The notes under the pieces: model-generated
The model's input: the letters and a program-made list of their open reading frames with translations, nothing else
Told to the model about the DNA's origin: nothing
Database searches by the model: none
Part shown: piece after piece, positions 1 through 6,050 of the stretch
How the letters are laid out: every line of letters begins with the position of its first letter
Numbering within the stretch: position 1 is the first letter of the stretch
From: an uncultured Paraprevotella sp.
GTDB taxonomy: Bacteria > Bacteroidota > Bacteroidia > Bacteroidales > Bacteroidaceae
Direction of reading: 5' to 3'
DNA: 6,294 nucleotides
Assembly: GCA_900770805.1 (NCBI GenBank)
Contig: CAAGLP010000128.1
Location: forward strand, 1-6,294
Translations under genes and position numbers: made by a program

Positions 1-233
1 AGCCTGAACGCCGTGAGGAACTTTCCGTTATGATACTTCGTGCAAGATTTCTTCTGGCAGAGCAGAGTGTTGACTCAAAGCGCATATCACGTTACCGCGA
101 TTGCATTGATGAATATTACGCATTTGTAAACGACTTCCCAGAAAGCAAGTATATCAAGGAGGCCGAGAAGATAATGAGCAAGAGTACAGACTTCGTTAAC
201 AAGCATGCCAGCAAGGACGAAGTGGTTGACTGA
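1..233 (+). CDS. bamD: Outer membrane protein assembly factor BamD, C-terminal fragment (5' end outside window)
   Basis: This is the last 77 codons of a gene that enters from the left; the first whole codon is at base 3 and the stop is TGA at 231-233. BamD is a TPR-containing lipoprotein on the periplasmic face of the outer membrane that works with BamA to insert beta-barrel proteins. The visible part reads as the final helical repeats. It has an M-I-L-R-A-R start to one helix, then R-Y-R-D-C-I-D-E-Y-Y-A-F, then F-P-E-S-K-Y-I-K-E-A-E-K, which is the typical ending of Bacteroidetes BamD. The charged tail after it is variable in the family. The ATG at 30 is internal, because the reading frame continues upstream without a stop. 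The omega subunit gene follows after 45 bases, so co-transcription is likely. The assignment rests on the C-terminal repeat pattern only; another TPR lipoprotein is possible but less likely. Confidence 0.82.
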   Translation, partial: PERREELSVMILRARFLLAEQSVDSKRISRYRDCIDEYYAFVNDFPESKYIKEAEKIMSKSTDFVNKHASKDEVVD

Positions 234-278
234 TTGCTCGGATAAATGACAACGAACAAAAGATACATTACACAAAAT

Positions 279-620
279 ATGGATTACAAGAAGACCAAAG
301 CGCCCACCAACACGGTGACACGCGACATCATGAACCTTTGTGAGGAAACAGGCAACATCTACGAGAGTGTAGCCATTATCGGCAAGCGTGCAAACCAGAT
401 TTCTGCTGATATCAAGCAGGAGCTGAACCAGAAGCTTCAGGAGTTTGCCACTTCCAATGATTCTTTGGAAGAAGTCTTTGAGAACCGCGAGCAGATAGAG
501 ATAAGCCGCTACTATGAGAGAATGCCCAAGGCAACTCTGATTGCGATAGAAGAGTTTGAGGAAGGACGTGTTCACCACCGCAAACTGGTTCAGGATTTGG
601 CAATGGAGGACGAGATCTAA
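279..620 (+). CDS. rpoZ: DNA-directed RNA polymerase omega subunit (Bacteroidetes Rpb6/RpoZ type)
   Basis: This 113-residue protein is the omega subunit, a small chaperone-like partner of the beta' subunit in RNA polymerase. The start M-D-Y-K-K-T, the T-V-T-R-D-I segment near residues 12-17, G-N-I-Y-E-S at 25-30, the K-R-A-N-Q-I-S core at 37-42, and the run E-E-V-F-E-N-R-E-Q-I-E-I-S-R-Y-Y-E at 64-80 match my recall of omega proteins from Bacteroides and Prevotella. The reading frame also allows a start at 246, which would add 11 residues. I prefer 279 because the family begins at M-D-Y-K-K and the extra residues look unconstrained. Neither start has a clear Shine-Dalgarno, which is normal in this phylum. 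The gene sits 45 bases after bamD and 30 bases before the DUF4293 gene, suggesting one operon. Identity is well supported; only the exact start is open. Confidence 0.9.
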   Translation: MDYKKTKAPTNTVTRDIMNLCEETGNIYESVAIIGKRANQISADIKQELNQKLQEFATSNDSLEEVFENREQIEISRYYERMPKATLIAIEEFEEGRVHHRKLVQDLAMEDEI

Positions 621-650
621 CTTTCGTCTGCGCCACATTGAAATGAAATA

Positions 651-1037
651 ATGATACAGAGAATCCAAACCCTCTACCTGCTGATATGCTTGGTGCTGAC
701 GGTGGTATGTATGTATTTTGAGGTGGGAGCAGAGAATCATCCTTGGGCTTTGACGGCAATAATGGCCGTAACAGGTATTCTGGAGTTCATGGGTATTTTC
801 CTTTTTCGTCGCCGTGCCTTGCAAATGCGTCTATGCACTTTCTGTATTATCCTGCTTGTTGGTTGGTATGCTGCCCTAGTGGCATTTGCCTACATTCTGG
901 GTGATGGCCTTGTGGGTGAGTTCCGTCCTCAGCTATGGGCTGCCATTCCTGCTATCAATGCTATCTTGCTTTATCTGGCATTCCGTGGCATACTGCGCGA
1001 CGAGATGCTGGTGAGAAGTTTGGATAGACTCAGATAA
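651..1037 (+). CDS. DUF4293 family four-helix inner-membrane protein
   Basis: This 128-residue protein of unknown function is typical of Bacteroidetes. It starts M-I-Q-R-I-Q-T-L-Y-L, the usual DUF4293 opening. Four hydrophobic segments can be read at about residues 5-23, 33-52, 61-83 and 94-112. Helices 2 and 3 are joined by a basic loop, F-R-R-R-A-L-Q-M-R-L, and the protein ends in R-D-E-M-L-V-R-S-L-D-R-L-R. Both the basic loop and this ending are, from memory, the most conserved parts of the family. The second half of the first periplasmic or cytoplasmic loop is short, so the protein is slightly compact compared with relatives that I recall as nearer 140-150 residues. It lies directly after rpoZ, and this neighbourhood is common in Bacteroidales. 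No enzymatic residues are evident and no function is claimed. Confidence 0.85.
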   Translation: MIQRIQTLYLLICLVLTVVCMYFEVGAENHPWALTAIMAVTGILEFMGIFLFRRRALQMRLCTFCIILLVGWYAALVAFAYILGDGLVGEFRPQLWAAIPAINAILLYLAFRGILRDEMLVRSLDRLR

Positions 1038-1110
1038 GATGTCAAGGCAAGTCAAGAGAAACATATCTCAATATTCTAAGATTATTAACTAATACAATAT
1101 ATTAAAGATT

Positions 1111-1296
1111 ATGGCAAACGAAATGCAAGAAAAGGGCAAGGCTGGTATCTTGGCTCTTGTTTGTTCTTTCCTGTTCCCCATCGTGGGCGTAATTATCTAC
1201 TTTGTTCAGAAGGACAAGGTTGTTGAACCCGTTAAGTACCTCTATGCTGCTGGTGCTGGTTTTGTAGCTGGCTTGGTGTTGGGTATGCTGGGATAA
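1111..1296 (+). CDS. Small two-helix membrane protein, 61 residues, function unknown
   Basis: This short gene is supported by a good reading frame, a polar basic N-terminus, two clean hydrophobic segments and a terminator just after it. The first ten residues are charged. Segment one runs from about residue 12 to 31 and includes F-P-I-V-G-V-I-I-Y-F. A short charged linker with K-D-K-V-V-E-P-V-K follows, and segment two covers about residues 43-60 and is rich in Gly and Ala. The pattern K-A-G...F-P-I-V-G-x-I-x-Y-F...K-x-L resembles small hypothetical membrane proteins I recall in Bacteroidales, but I cannot name a characterised member. The bases before the ATG are A/T-rich with no Shine-Dalgarno, as is usual here. 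The gap from the preceding gene is 73 bases and shows no TAnnTTTG motif, so it is probably the last gene of the bamD-rpoZ operon. Confidence 0.75.
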   Translation: MANEMQEKGKAGILALVCSFLFPIVGVIIYFVQKDKVVEPVKYLYAAGAGFVAGLVLGMLG

Positions 1297-1315
1297 GCAA
1301 TACTGCGTAAGAAAG

Positions 1316-1353
1316 AAAAAGCAACCATTGCATTCAAGCGATGGTTGCTTTTT
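1316..1353. terminator. Bidirectional rho-independent terminator between convergent genes
   Basis: Bases 1316-1328 pair perfectly with 1341-1353 (13 bp, core GCAACCAT/ATGGTTGC). The helix continues inward through one T-G wobble and two G-C pairs to a six-base loop at 1332-1337. On the plus strand the hairpin is followed by T-rich sequence at 1349-1360. Read on the minus strand, the outer A tract at 1312-1320 becomes a T-rich tail. The element lies 20 bases after the stop of the 61-residue protein gene and 44 bases after the stop of the convergent barrel gene, so it can end both transcripts. Confidence 0.92.
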
Positions 1354-1396
1354 TATTTTTCTGTTTTTATTTAAGGGTCAACTGCTATATTATTAC

Positions 1397-2161
1397 CTAT
1401 TTGATAGTGTCGTCCTTGGTCTTCTTGATGTCCCAGAAGTAGGAGAGTTTCACGATGATACTGGAGTTGGCCGAGCGTCCGAAATAGTCCTTCTTGCCGT
1501 TGTTGAAGATGTCGGAAAGACCGAAATGATAGCGGCCGTCCAAAGCAAAATGACCGATACGTGGGTGGCTGAACTCTATGCCTCCACCGCCAATGATACC
1601 ATATTCGAATTTCTTCTCCACGCCGAGATTGTATTGTTGCCATGGACCTTCGGGATTGGTGGGCACGTTTATCATAGGTCCTTCGGGGGCGTATGGATTG
1701 ATGGCATCCCCCCAATCACCGGTGCGTGTATCGCTCTCGCCAATGCAGTAGCCTATCTGTGGACCAAGGATGATGTAGCCCATCACTCCCTTTCGCTCGC
1801 GGCCGAAGCCCAGACGGGCCATGAAGGGAACGTGGATGTAATCCATGTTGCGGACGTAAGAGTAGGCGCCACTCTCAGGGATTTCTTTCCATCCCTGACG
1901 TGAGAAGTTGATTTCGGCCTGTACGGCACATACGGCCGCAAAGTATTTCTCGCAGGTATAGCGGAGACTGACTCCCAGTTCGGGACCTATGAGCATTCCC
2001 TGTTGTACGCGAGGTGAGAATGACACCGAGTTCATTACTATGCCTCCGTTGATACCTATGGCCAGGTCGGAACGGTATTTGCCCACCTGTGCCGAGACCA
2101 TGGTGGGGACAAGGCATAGGAGCAATATGTGTAGTATGTGATTCTTTGTGTGTGCGTTCAT
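1397..2161 (-). CDS. PorT-like outer-membrane beta-barrel protein (OMP_b-brl family)
   Basis: This encodes a 254-residue secreted protein with a clear signal peptide: residues 1-24 have a polar start, a Leu-rich core (H-I-L-H-I-L-L-L-C-L-V-P) and a V-S-A-Q cleavage region. The mature part alternates polar and hydrophobic or aromatic residues as in a small barrel of eight or so strands. Examples are L-A-I-G-I-N-G-G-I-V-M-N, G-P-E-L-G-V-S-L-R-Y-T, F-A-A-V-C-A-V-Q-A-E-I-N-F, Y-I-H-V-P-F-M-A-R-L-G-F, and a final strand S-I-I-V-K-L-S-Y-F-W. These fit the PorT/OMP_b-brl_2 families of Bacteroidetes. PorT itself is a T9SS component, but the family label is broad, so a secretion role is not established here. 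The frame remains open upstream to an ATG at 2197, but I chose 2161 because the signal peptide begins there and a promoter occupies 2167-2198. It is divergent from the T9SS-substrate gene and convergent with the bamD operon. Confidence 0.82.
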   Translation of the reverse strand: MNAHTKNHILHILLLCLVPTMVSAQVGKYRSDLAIGINGGIVMNSVSFSPRVQQGMLIGPELGVSLRYTCEKYFAAVCAVQAEINFSRQGWKEIPESGAYSYVRNMDYIHVPFMARLGFGRERKGVMGYIILGPQIGYCIGESDTRTGDWGDAINPYAPEGPMINVPTNPEGPWQQYNLGVEKKFEYGIIGGGGIEFSHPRIGHFALDGRYHFGLSDIFNNGKKDYFGRSANSSIIVKLSYFWDIKKTKDDTIK

Positions 2162-2166
2162 GCTTG

Positions 2167-2198
2167 CAAAGGTACGATTAAGCGAGCGAAAAAGCAAA
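2167..2198 (-). promoter_or_regulatory. Bacteroidetes-type promoter of the outer-membrane barrel gene
   Basis: On the minus strand a TTTG box (2198-2195) is followed by 20 bases and then TACCTTTG (2174-2167), an exact match to the TTTG-N19-21-TAnnTTTG consensus known from Bacteroides. The -7 box ends only five bases before the chosen ATG (2161), so the expected transcription start is within a few bases of that codon. This implies a leaderless or nearly leaderless message. Confidence 0.68.
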
Positions 2199-2303
2199 GG
2201 AATTTTGATTTTTCCGAGCGGAAGTGCATTTGCCTTGCCTTCAGGCTTCGCTTTCCGGCATACAAAAAAGGTTAATCTGGTACGAATAATGAAGAATTAT
2301 TTG

Positions 2304-2311
2304 TATCTTTG
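2304..2311 (+). promoter_or_regulatory. Candidate -7 promoter box for the T9SS type-B sorting-domain gene
   Basis: TATCTTTG matches TAnnTTTG exactly and lies 37 bases before the ATG at 2349. No good TTTG box is found 19-21 bases upstream; the nearest partial match is TCTG at 2276-2279, with a 24-base gap. Initiation would fall near 2315, giving a very A/T-rich leader of about 35 bases. The same RNA could continue into uvrA. Confidence 0.5.
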
Positions 2312-2348
2312 GGGCTGATATACCTTATATAATATATAATTATAGCGC

Positions 2349-3086
2349 ATGCGATATATATATTCCCTGCTTATGGTGCTGTTGCCTTTGATGACTATGG
2401 CACAGACGATGCCCTCGCTCAAGCCCGAGGTGACGTACACCAATCCCGAGGGCATAGTCCTGACGGGCAGTTATCCTGATGACCTCCAACTGACGGAGAT
2501 TCAGAATGCTCCTCTCAATGGACTCTTTCTGGCCAATCCTCAGGATATGGACGGATGGGACGTGTCGTACGATTGGGTGGTGATGGTGGATACAGTTACC
2601 GGTTCCATGGGAAACCATTTCTTTGAATTGGTGCACCGCTTTGAGGAGAATCTCGACTACGACTTCATCCACAAGGGTACATACAAGGTGCGCCTGAAGG
2701 CTACTTTCACCAATGGTGAAATGAAGTGGGAATATCCTTCCGAGGATATGGACTCTATCATTTTCCGTCTACAGATAAGTGGTAGCAGATTGGAATTCCC
2801 CAATACATTCACTCCCAATGGTGATGGGCAGAACGACGTGCTCAGGGCCAAGGAGTATCAGAGCATAGTGGAGTTTCATGCCGCCGTGTTCAACCGTTGG
2901 GGACAGCGCCTTTACCAATGGGATGATGTGGCCGAAGGTTGGGACGGACGTGTCGGCGGCAACTATGTGCGCAACGGAGCCTACTACTTGGTAGTGAATG
3001 CCAAGGGTGCTGACGGTACCAAGTATCGTTTGAAGAAGACCATAAACGTGTTTACACATAAAAACCAAGATTATATAGAAGAGTAG
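2349..3086 (+). CDS. Secreted protein with PKD-like region and gliding-motility/T9SS type-B C-terminal sorting domain
   Basis: This 245-residue protein starts with a signal peptide (residues 1-19, M-R-Y-I-Y-S-L-L-M-V-L-L-P-L, cleavage likely after T-M-A-Q). Residues of about 25-145 look like one immunoglobulin/PKD-like fold, with D-V-S-Y-D-W-V-V, then H-F-F-E-L-V-H-R-F-E-E-N near 90-101 and G-T-Y-K-V-R-L-K-A-T-F-T-N at 110-122. The C-terminal domain from about 148 onward is the CHU_C/gliding-motility-associated domain. It has F-P-N-T-F-T-P-N-G-D-G-Q-N-D (150-163), F-N-R-W-G-Q-R-L-Y (181-189), W-D-G (198-200) and N-G-A-Y-Y-L-V-V (209-216). In known proteins this domain directs export by T9SS, usually on large adhesins such as SprB. 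Here almost nothing is attached to it, which is unusually small. The protein should be exported by Sec to the periplasm and then to the surface if a T9SS is present. It is followed 132 bases later by the preferred uvrA start. Confidence 0.85.
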   Translation: MRYIYSLLMVLLPLMTMAQTMPSLKPEVTYTNPEGIVLTGSYPDDLQLTEIQNAPLNGLFLANPQDMDGWDVSYDWVVMVDTVTGSMGNHFFELVHRFEENLDYDFIHKGTYKVRLKATFTNGEMKWEYPSEDMDSIIFRLQISGSRLEFPNTFTPNGDGQNDVLRAKEYQSIVEFHAAVFNRWGQRLYQWDDVAEGWDGRVGGNYVRNGAYYLVVNAKGADGTKYRLKKTINVFTHKNQDYIEE

Positions 3087-3100
3087 TATTCTTGCTCATA

Positions 3101-3179
3101 GGACAATACGACGACCGAGCAAAGGCGTCGTGTTGCGTGAGGTCGGACAACACGATGTCTAATGTCAGACAACATGGTG
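3101..3179 (+). repeat. 22-base-period direct and inverted repeats in the uvrA leader
   Basis: Three related copies of a 13-base motif read GGACAATACGACG (3101-3113), GGACAACACGATG (3145-3157) and AGACAACATGGTG (3167-3179). An inverted copy of the last ten bases, CGTCGTGTTG, lies at 3126-3135. The ten-base cores begin at 3104, 3126, 3148 and 3170, exactly 22 bases apart. In RNA the inverted copy can pair over ten positions with the upstream core (one G-U, 12-base loop) or the next downstream core (one G-U, 12-base loop), and more weakly with the third (three G-U). These pairings are mutually exclusive. No U tract follows, so this is not a plain terminator. The function is unknown: it could be an RNA switch, a protein-binding array, or repeat remnants. 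Confidence 0.55.
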
Positions 3180-3218
3180 CCTGATGATAAAGAAAACGAA
3201 ACCCGATACAAGACCGAT

Positions 3219-6050
3219 ATGTCCAACAATAAAATCATAGTAGAAGGTGCCCGCGAGCATAATCTGAAGAACGTGGATGTGGAGATACCTCGCGGCTCGT
3301 TAACCGTGATAACAGGTTTGAGCGGTTCGGGTAAATCCAGCCTTGCCTTTGATACGATATATGCCGAGGGTCAGCGACGCTACATTGAGACCTTCTCGGC
3401 CTATGCACGTAATTTCCTTGGAGGCATGTCGCGCCCCGATGTGGATAAGGTCACAGGTCTGTCACCGGTCATCAGCATAGAGCAGAAGACCACCAACCGT
3501 AATCCGCGCTCAACCGTGGGAACTACCACGGAGATATACGACTTCCTTCGTCTTCTCTATGCCAGAGTGGGCGAGGCATACTCCTATGTAAGCGGAGAAA
3601 AGATGGTACGATATACCGAGGAGCAGATTGTTGCTCTTCTGGTGGAGAGATACGAAGGTCGCAGGGTCTACATCCTTGCCCCTGTAGTGCAGAATCGTAA
3701 GGGACATTATCGCGAACTACTGGAGAGCGTGCGTAAGAAGGGTTATCTCTATGCCCGAATAGACGGAGAAATGGAGGAACTCTTGCCCGACATGCAGTTG
3801 GACCGCTATAAGAATCACAGCATAGAGGTGGTAGTGGACCGTCTTCGTGTGGCAGAAAAGGATGCCGACCGCCTGCGCCAAAGTGTGGCCACGGCCATGC
3901 AACAGGGTGGGGGACTCATCATGGTCTTTGATATGGAGACGGGCGATGTGCGCCACTATAGCCGCCGCCTTATGTGTCCCACCAGCGGCATAGCATATCG
4001 CGACCCGGCACCTCACGACTTCTCCTTCAACTCTCCCCAGGGTGCCTGTCCTCGATGCAAGGGACTTGGAGTGGTGTCTCTCATAGACGAGGAAAAAGTA
4101 TTCCCCGATCCCAAACTCAGCGTACGCCAAGGAGGTATAGCGCCTTTGGGCAAGGCACGACAGGCCATGATATTCTGGCAGATTCAGGCAGTGCTGGAAA
4201 GGTACGATGCCACGCTGGATACTCCCGTAGGCGACCTGCCTCGTGAGGCGGTGGACGAGATTATCAACGGTAGTCCAGAACGCTTGCGCATCCCTGCCGC
4301 GGTGGCTCGCACATCGAGCGACTATTTCACCGACTATGACGGTTTGGTGAAATACATTCGTCAGATGCTTGACTCCGACATGAGCGCTTCGGCACAGAAG
4401 TGGGCAGAGCAGTTTAATCGTTCCGCTCAGTGCCCGGAGTGTCATGGCCAACGTCTTAAAAGGGAGTCCCTGCATTTCCTGATAGCAGGCAAGAATATCG
4501 CACAATTGGCCGACATGGACCTTGGTGAACTATACGAATGGCTCATGTCGCTGGATGAACATCTCAACGATCATCAGCGCAAGATTGCCCCCGAGATACT
4601 GAAGGAACTATGCACACGCTTGCGCTTCCTTCTGGATATAGGTCTGGAGTATTTGTCGCTCTCCCGTTCAAGTGTTTCGCTCAGTGGTGGAGAGAGTCAG
4701 CGTATCAGATTGGCCACCCAGATAGGCTCGCAATTGGTTAATGTGCTTTACATCTTGGACGAACCTTCCATCGGTTTGCATCAGAAGGACAATAGCCGAC
4801 TCATTTCCTCGCTGAAGTCCTTGCGCGATATAGGCAACTCTGTAATTGTGGTAGAACACGACCAGGAAATGATGGAGAATGCCGACTGGATTGTAGACAT
4901 CGGTCCTCGGGCAGGCCGCGCTGGAGGTCATGTTGTGTACCAAGGTACATACCCCGACATGCTCAAGGCAGACACACTGACAAGTGGTTATCTGTCTGGA
5001 AAACTGAAGATAGATGTTCCCTCCGTAAGACGTCCTGGCAATGGTAAGAGCATTACCATTCACGGAGCCAAGGGTAATAACCTCAAGGATGTTACGGCCA
5101 CCTTCCCGCTTGGCAAACTCATCTGCATCACAGGTGTGAGCGGTTCTGGTAAGAGTACTTTGATTAACGATACTCTGCACCCCATTCTCTCGCAACACTT
5201 CTATCGTTCGCTTACCGACCCTCTGCCATACGATTTGGTCGAAGGTCTGGAGAATGTAGACAAGGTGGTGGATGTTGACCAGACTCCATTGGGACGTACA
5301 CCGAGGAGCAACCCTGCTACATACACCAATGTGTTCAACGATATACGTAATCTTTTTGTAGATCTTCCCGAGGCCAAGATCCGAGGCTACAAGCCCGGTC
5401 GCTTCTCCTTCAATGTAAAGGGTGGACGATGCGAGACTTGCTCGGGCAATGGCTACAAGAGCATTGAGATGAACTTCCTCCCCGATGTGATGGTACCTTG
5501 CGAGGAATGCCGTGGCAAGCGATACAACAGAGAAACACTGGAAGTCCGTTTCCGTGGCAAGAGCATTGCAGACATACTGGATATGACCATCAATCAGGCC
5601 GTGGAGTTCTTTGAGAACCAACCGAATATTCTGCAGAAGATAAAGGTACTTCAGGATGTTGGCCTTGGTTATATAAAGTTGGGACAACCCAGTACAACTC
5701 TCTCTGGAGGCGAGAGCCAACGAGTGAAACTTGCCACCGAACTTGCCAAACGCGATACGGGTCGTACCTTATATATATTGGACGAACCGACCACAGGTCT
5801 TCACTTCGAGGATATCCGCGTCCTTCTCTCTGTGCTCAACCGTCTTGTAGACAAAGGAAATACCGTGGTCATTGTGGAACACAATCTGGATATAATCAAA
5901 GCAGCCGACCACATCATAGAGATGGGCCCCGAGGGTGGACGCAATGGCGGACAGATACTCTTCTCCGGCACACCCGAGGAGATGGCAGAAGCTGGCATCG
6001 GCTACACCGCACCTTATCTTAAGGAAATGCTTAAACAAAACATACAATGA
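3219..6050 (+). CDS. uvrA: Excinuclease ABC subunit UvrA (nucleotide excision repair damage recognition ATPase)
   Basis: UvrA dimers scan DNA for bulky damage and load UvrB. All the expected parts are present, numbered from this start. First ATPase: Walker A G-L-S-G-S-G-K-S (33-40, K39), signature L-S-G-G-E-S-Q (488-494) and Walker B L-D-E-P (D514, E515). Second ATPase: Walker A with K645, signature at 828-834 and Walker B D855/E856. The Y-I-E-T-F-S-A-Y-A-R and S-I-E-Q-K-T-T-N-R-N-P-R-S-T-V-G segments near the N-terminus are diagnostic. The second zinc module is complete (C738, C741, C761, C764). The first reads C253-x2-S256-x20-C277-x2-C280, with serine at the second ligand position. A further C-P-E-C pair lies at 405-408. 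An in-frame ATG at 3162 would add 19 residues, but I prefer 3219: it gives 943 residues (E. coli has 940), puts the first zinc module at the E. coli numbers, and leaves out codons that lie within the leader repeat. The stop overlaps the next start by four bases. Confidence 0.97.
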   Translation: MSNNKIIVEGAREHNLKNVDVEIPRGSLTVITGLSGSGKSSLAFDTIYAEGQRRYIETFSAYARNFLGGMSRPDVDKVTGLSPVISIEQKTTNRNPRSTVGTTTEIYDFLRLLYARVGEAYSYVSGEKMVRYTEEQIVALLVERYEGRRVYILAPVVQNRKGHYRELLESVRKKGYLYARIDGEMEELLPDMQLDRYKNHSIEVVVDRLRVAEKDADRLRQSVATAMQQGGGLIMVFDMETGDVRHYSRRLMCPTSGIAYRDPAPHDFSFNSPQGACPRCKGLGVVSLIDEEKVFPDPKLSVRQGGIAPLGKARQAMIFWQIQAVLERYDATLDTPVGDLPREAVDEIINGSPERLRIPAAVARTSSDYFTDYDGLVKYIRQMLDSDMSASAQKWAEQFNRSAQCPECHGQRLKRESLHFLIAGKNIAQLADMDLGELYEWLMSLDEHLNDHQRKIAPEILKELCTRLRFLLDIGLEYLSLSRSSVSLSGGESQRIRLATQIGSQLVNVLYILDEPSIGLHQKDNSRLISSLKSLRDIGNSVIVVEHDQEMMENADWIVDIGPRAGRAGGHVVYQGTYPDMLKADTLTSGYLSGKLKIDVPSVRRPGNGKSITIHGAKGNNLKDVTATFPLGKLICITGVSGSGKSTLINDTLHPILSQHFYRSLTDPLPYDLVEGLENVDKVVDVDQTPLGRTPRSNPATYTNVFNDIRNLFVDLPEAKIRGYKPGRFSFNVKGGRCETCSGNGYKSIEMNFLPDVMVPCEECRGKRYNRETLEVRFRGKSIADILDMTINQAVEFFENQPNILQKIKVLQDVGLGYIKLGQPSTTLSGGESQRVKLATELAKRDTGRTLYILDEPTTGLHFEDIRVLLSVLNRLVDKGNTVVIVEHNLDIIKAADHIIEMGPEGGRNGGQILFSGTPEEMAEAGIGYTAPYLKEMLKQNIQ

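Noticed and set aside
87..824. 245-codon open frame on the minus strand
   Set aside because: It is antisense to bamD, rpoZ and the DUF4293 gene, all of which have recognisable family sequence. The translation shows no domain and no start signals, so it is a shadow frame.
1328..1903. 191-codon open frame on the plus strand after the terminator
   Set aside because: It starts inside the terminator hairpin and runs antisense to the PorT-like barrel, which has a signal peptide, strand pattern and promoter.
3087..3094. TATTCTTG as a promoter for uvrA just after the preceding stop codon
   Set aside because: It has one mismatch to TAnnTTTG and no TTTG box at 19-21 bases upstream. It would start RNA close to the leader hairpin, so it is worth keeping in mind, but the match is too weak to annotate.
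3104..3135. Hairpin after the T9SS-type gene as a terminator
   Set aside because: The ten-base-pair stem is good, but no T tract follows it on either strand, so intrinsic termination is unlikely.
3717..4505. 262-codon open frame on the minus strand inside uvrA
   Set aside because: It is antisense to the UvrA region holding the first zinc module and insertion domain, with no independent support.
4668..5720. 350-codon open frame on the minus strand inside uvrA
   Set aside because: It opposes the conserved second half of UvrA. The long open frame follows from the codon bias of the real gene.
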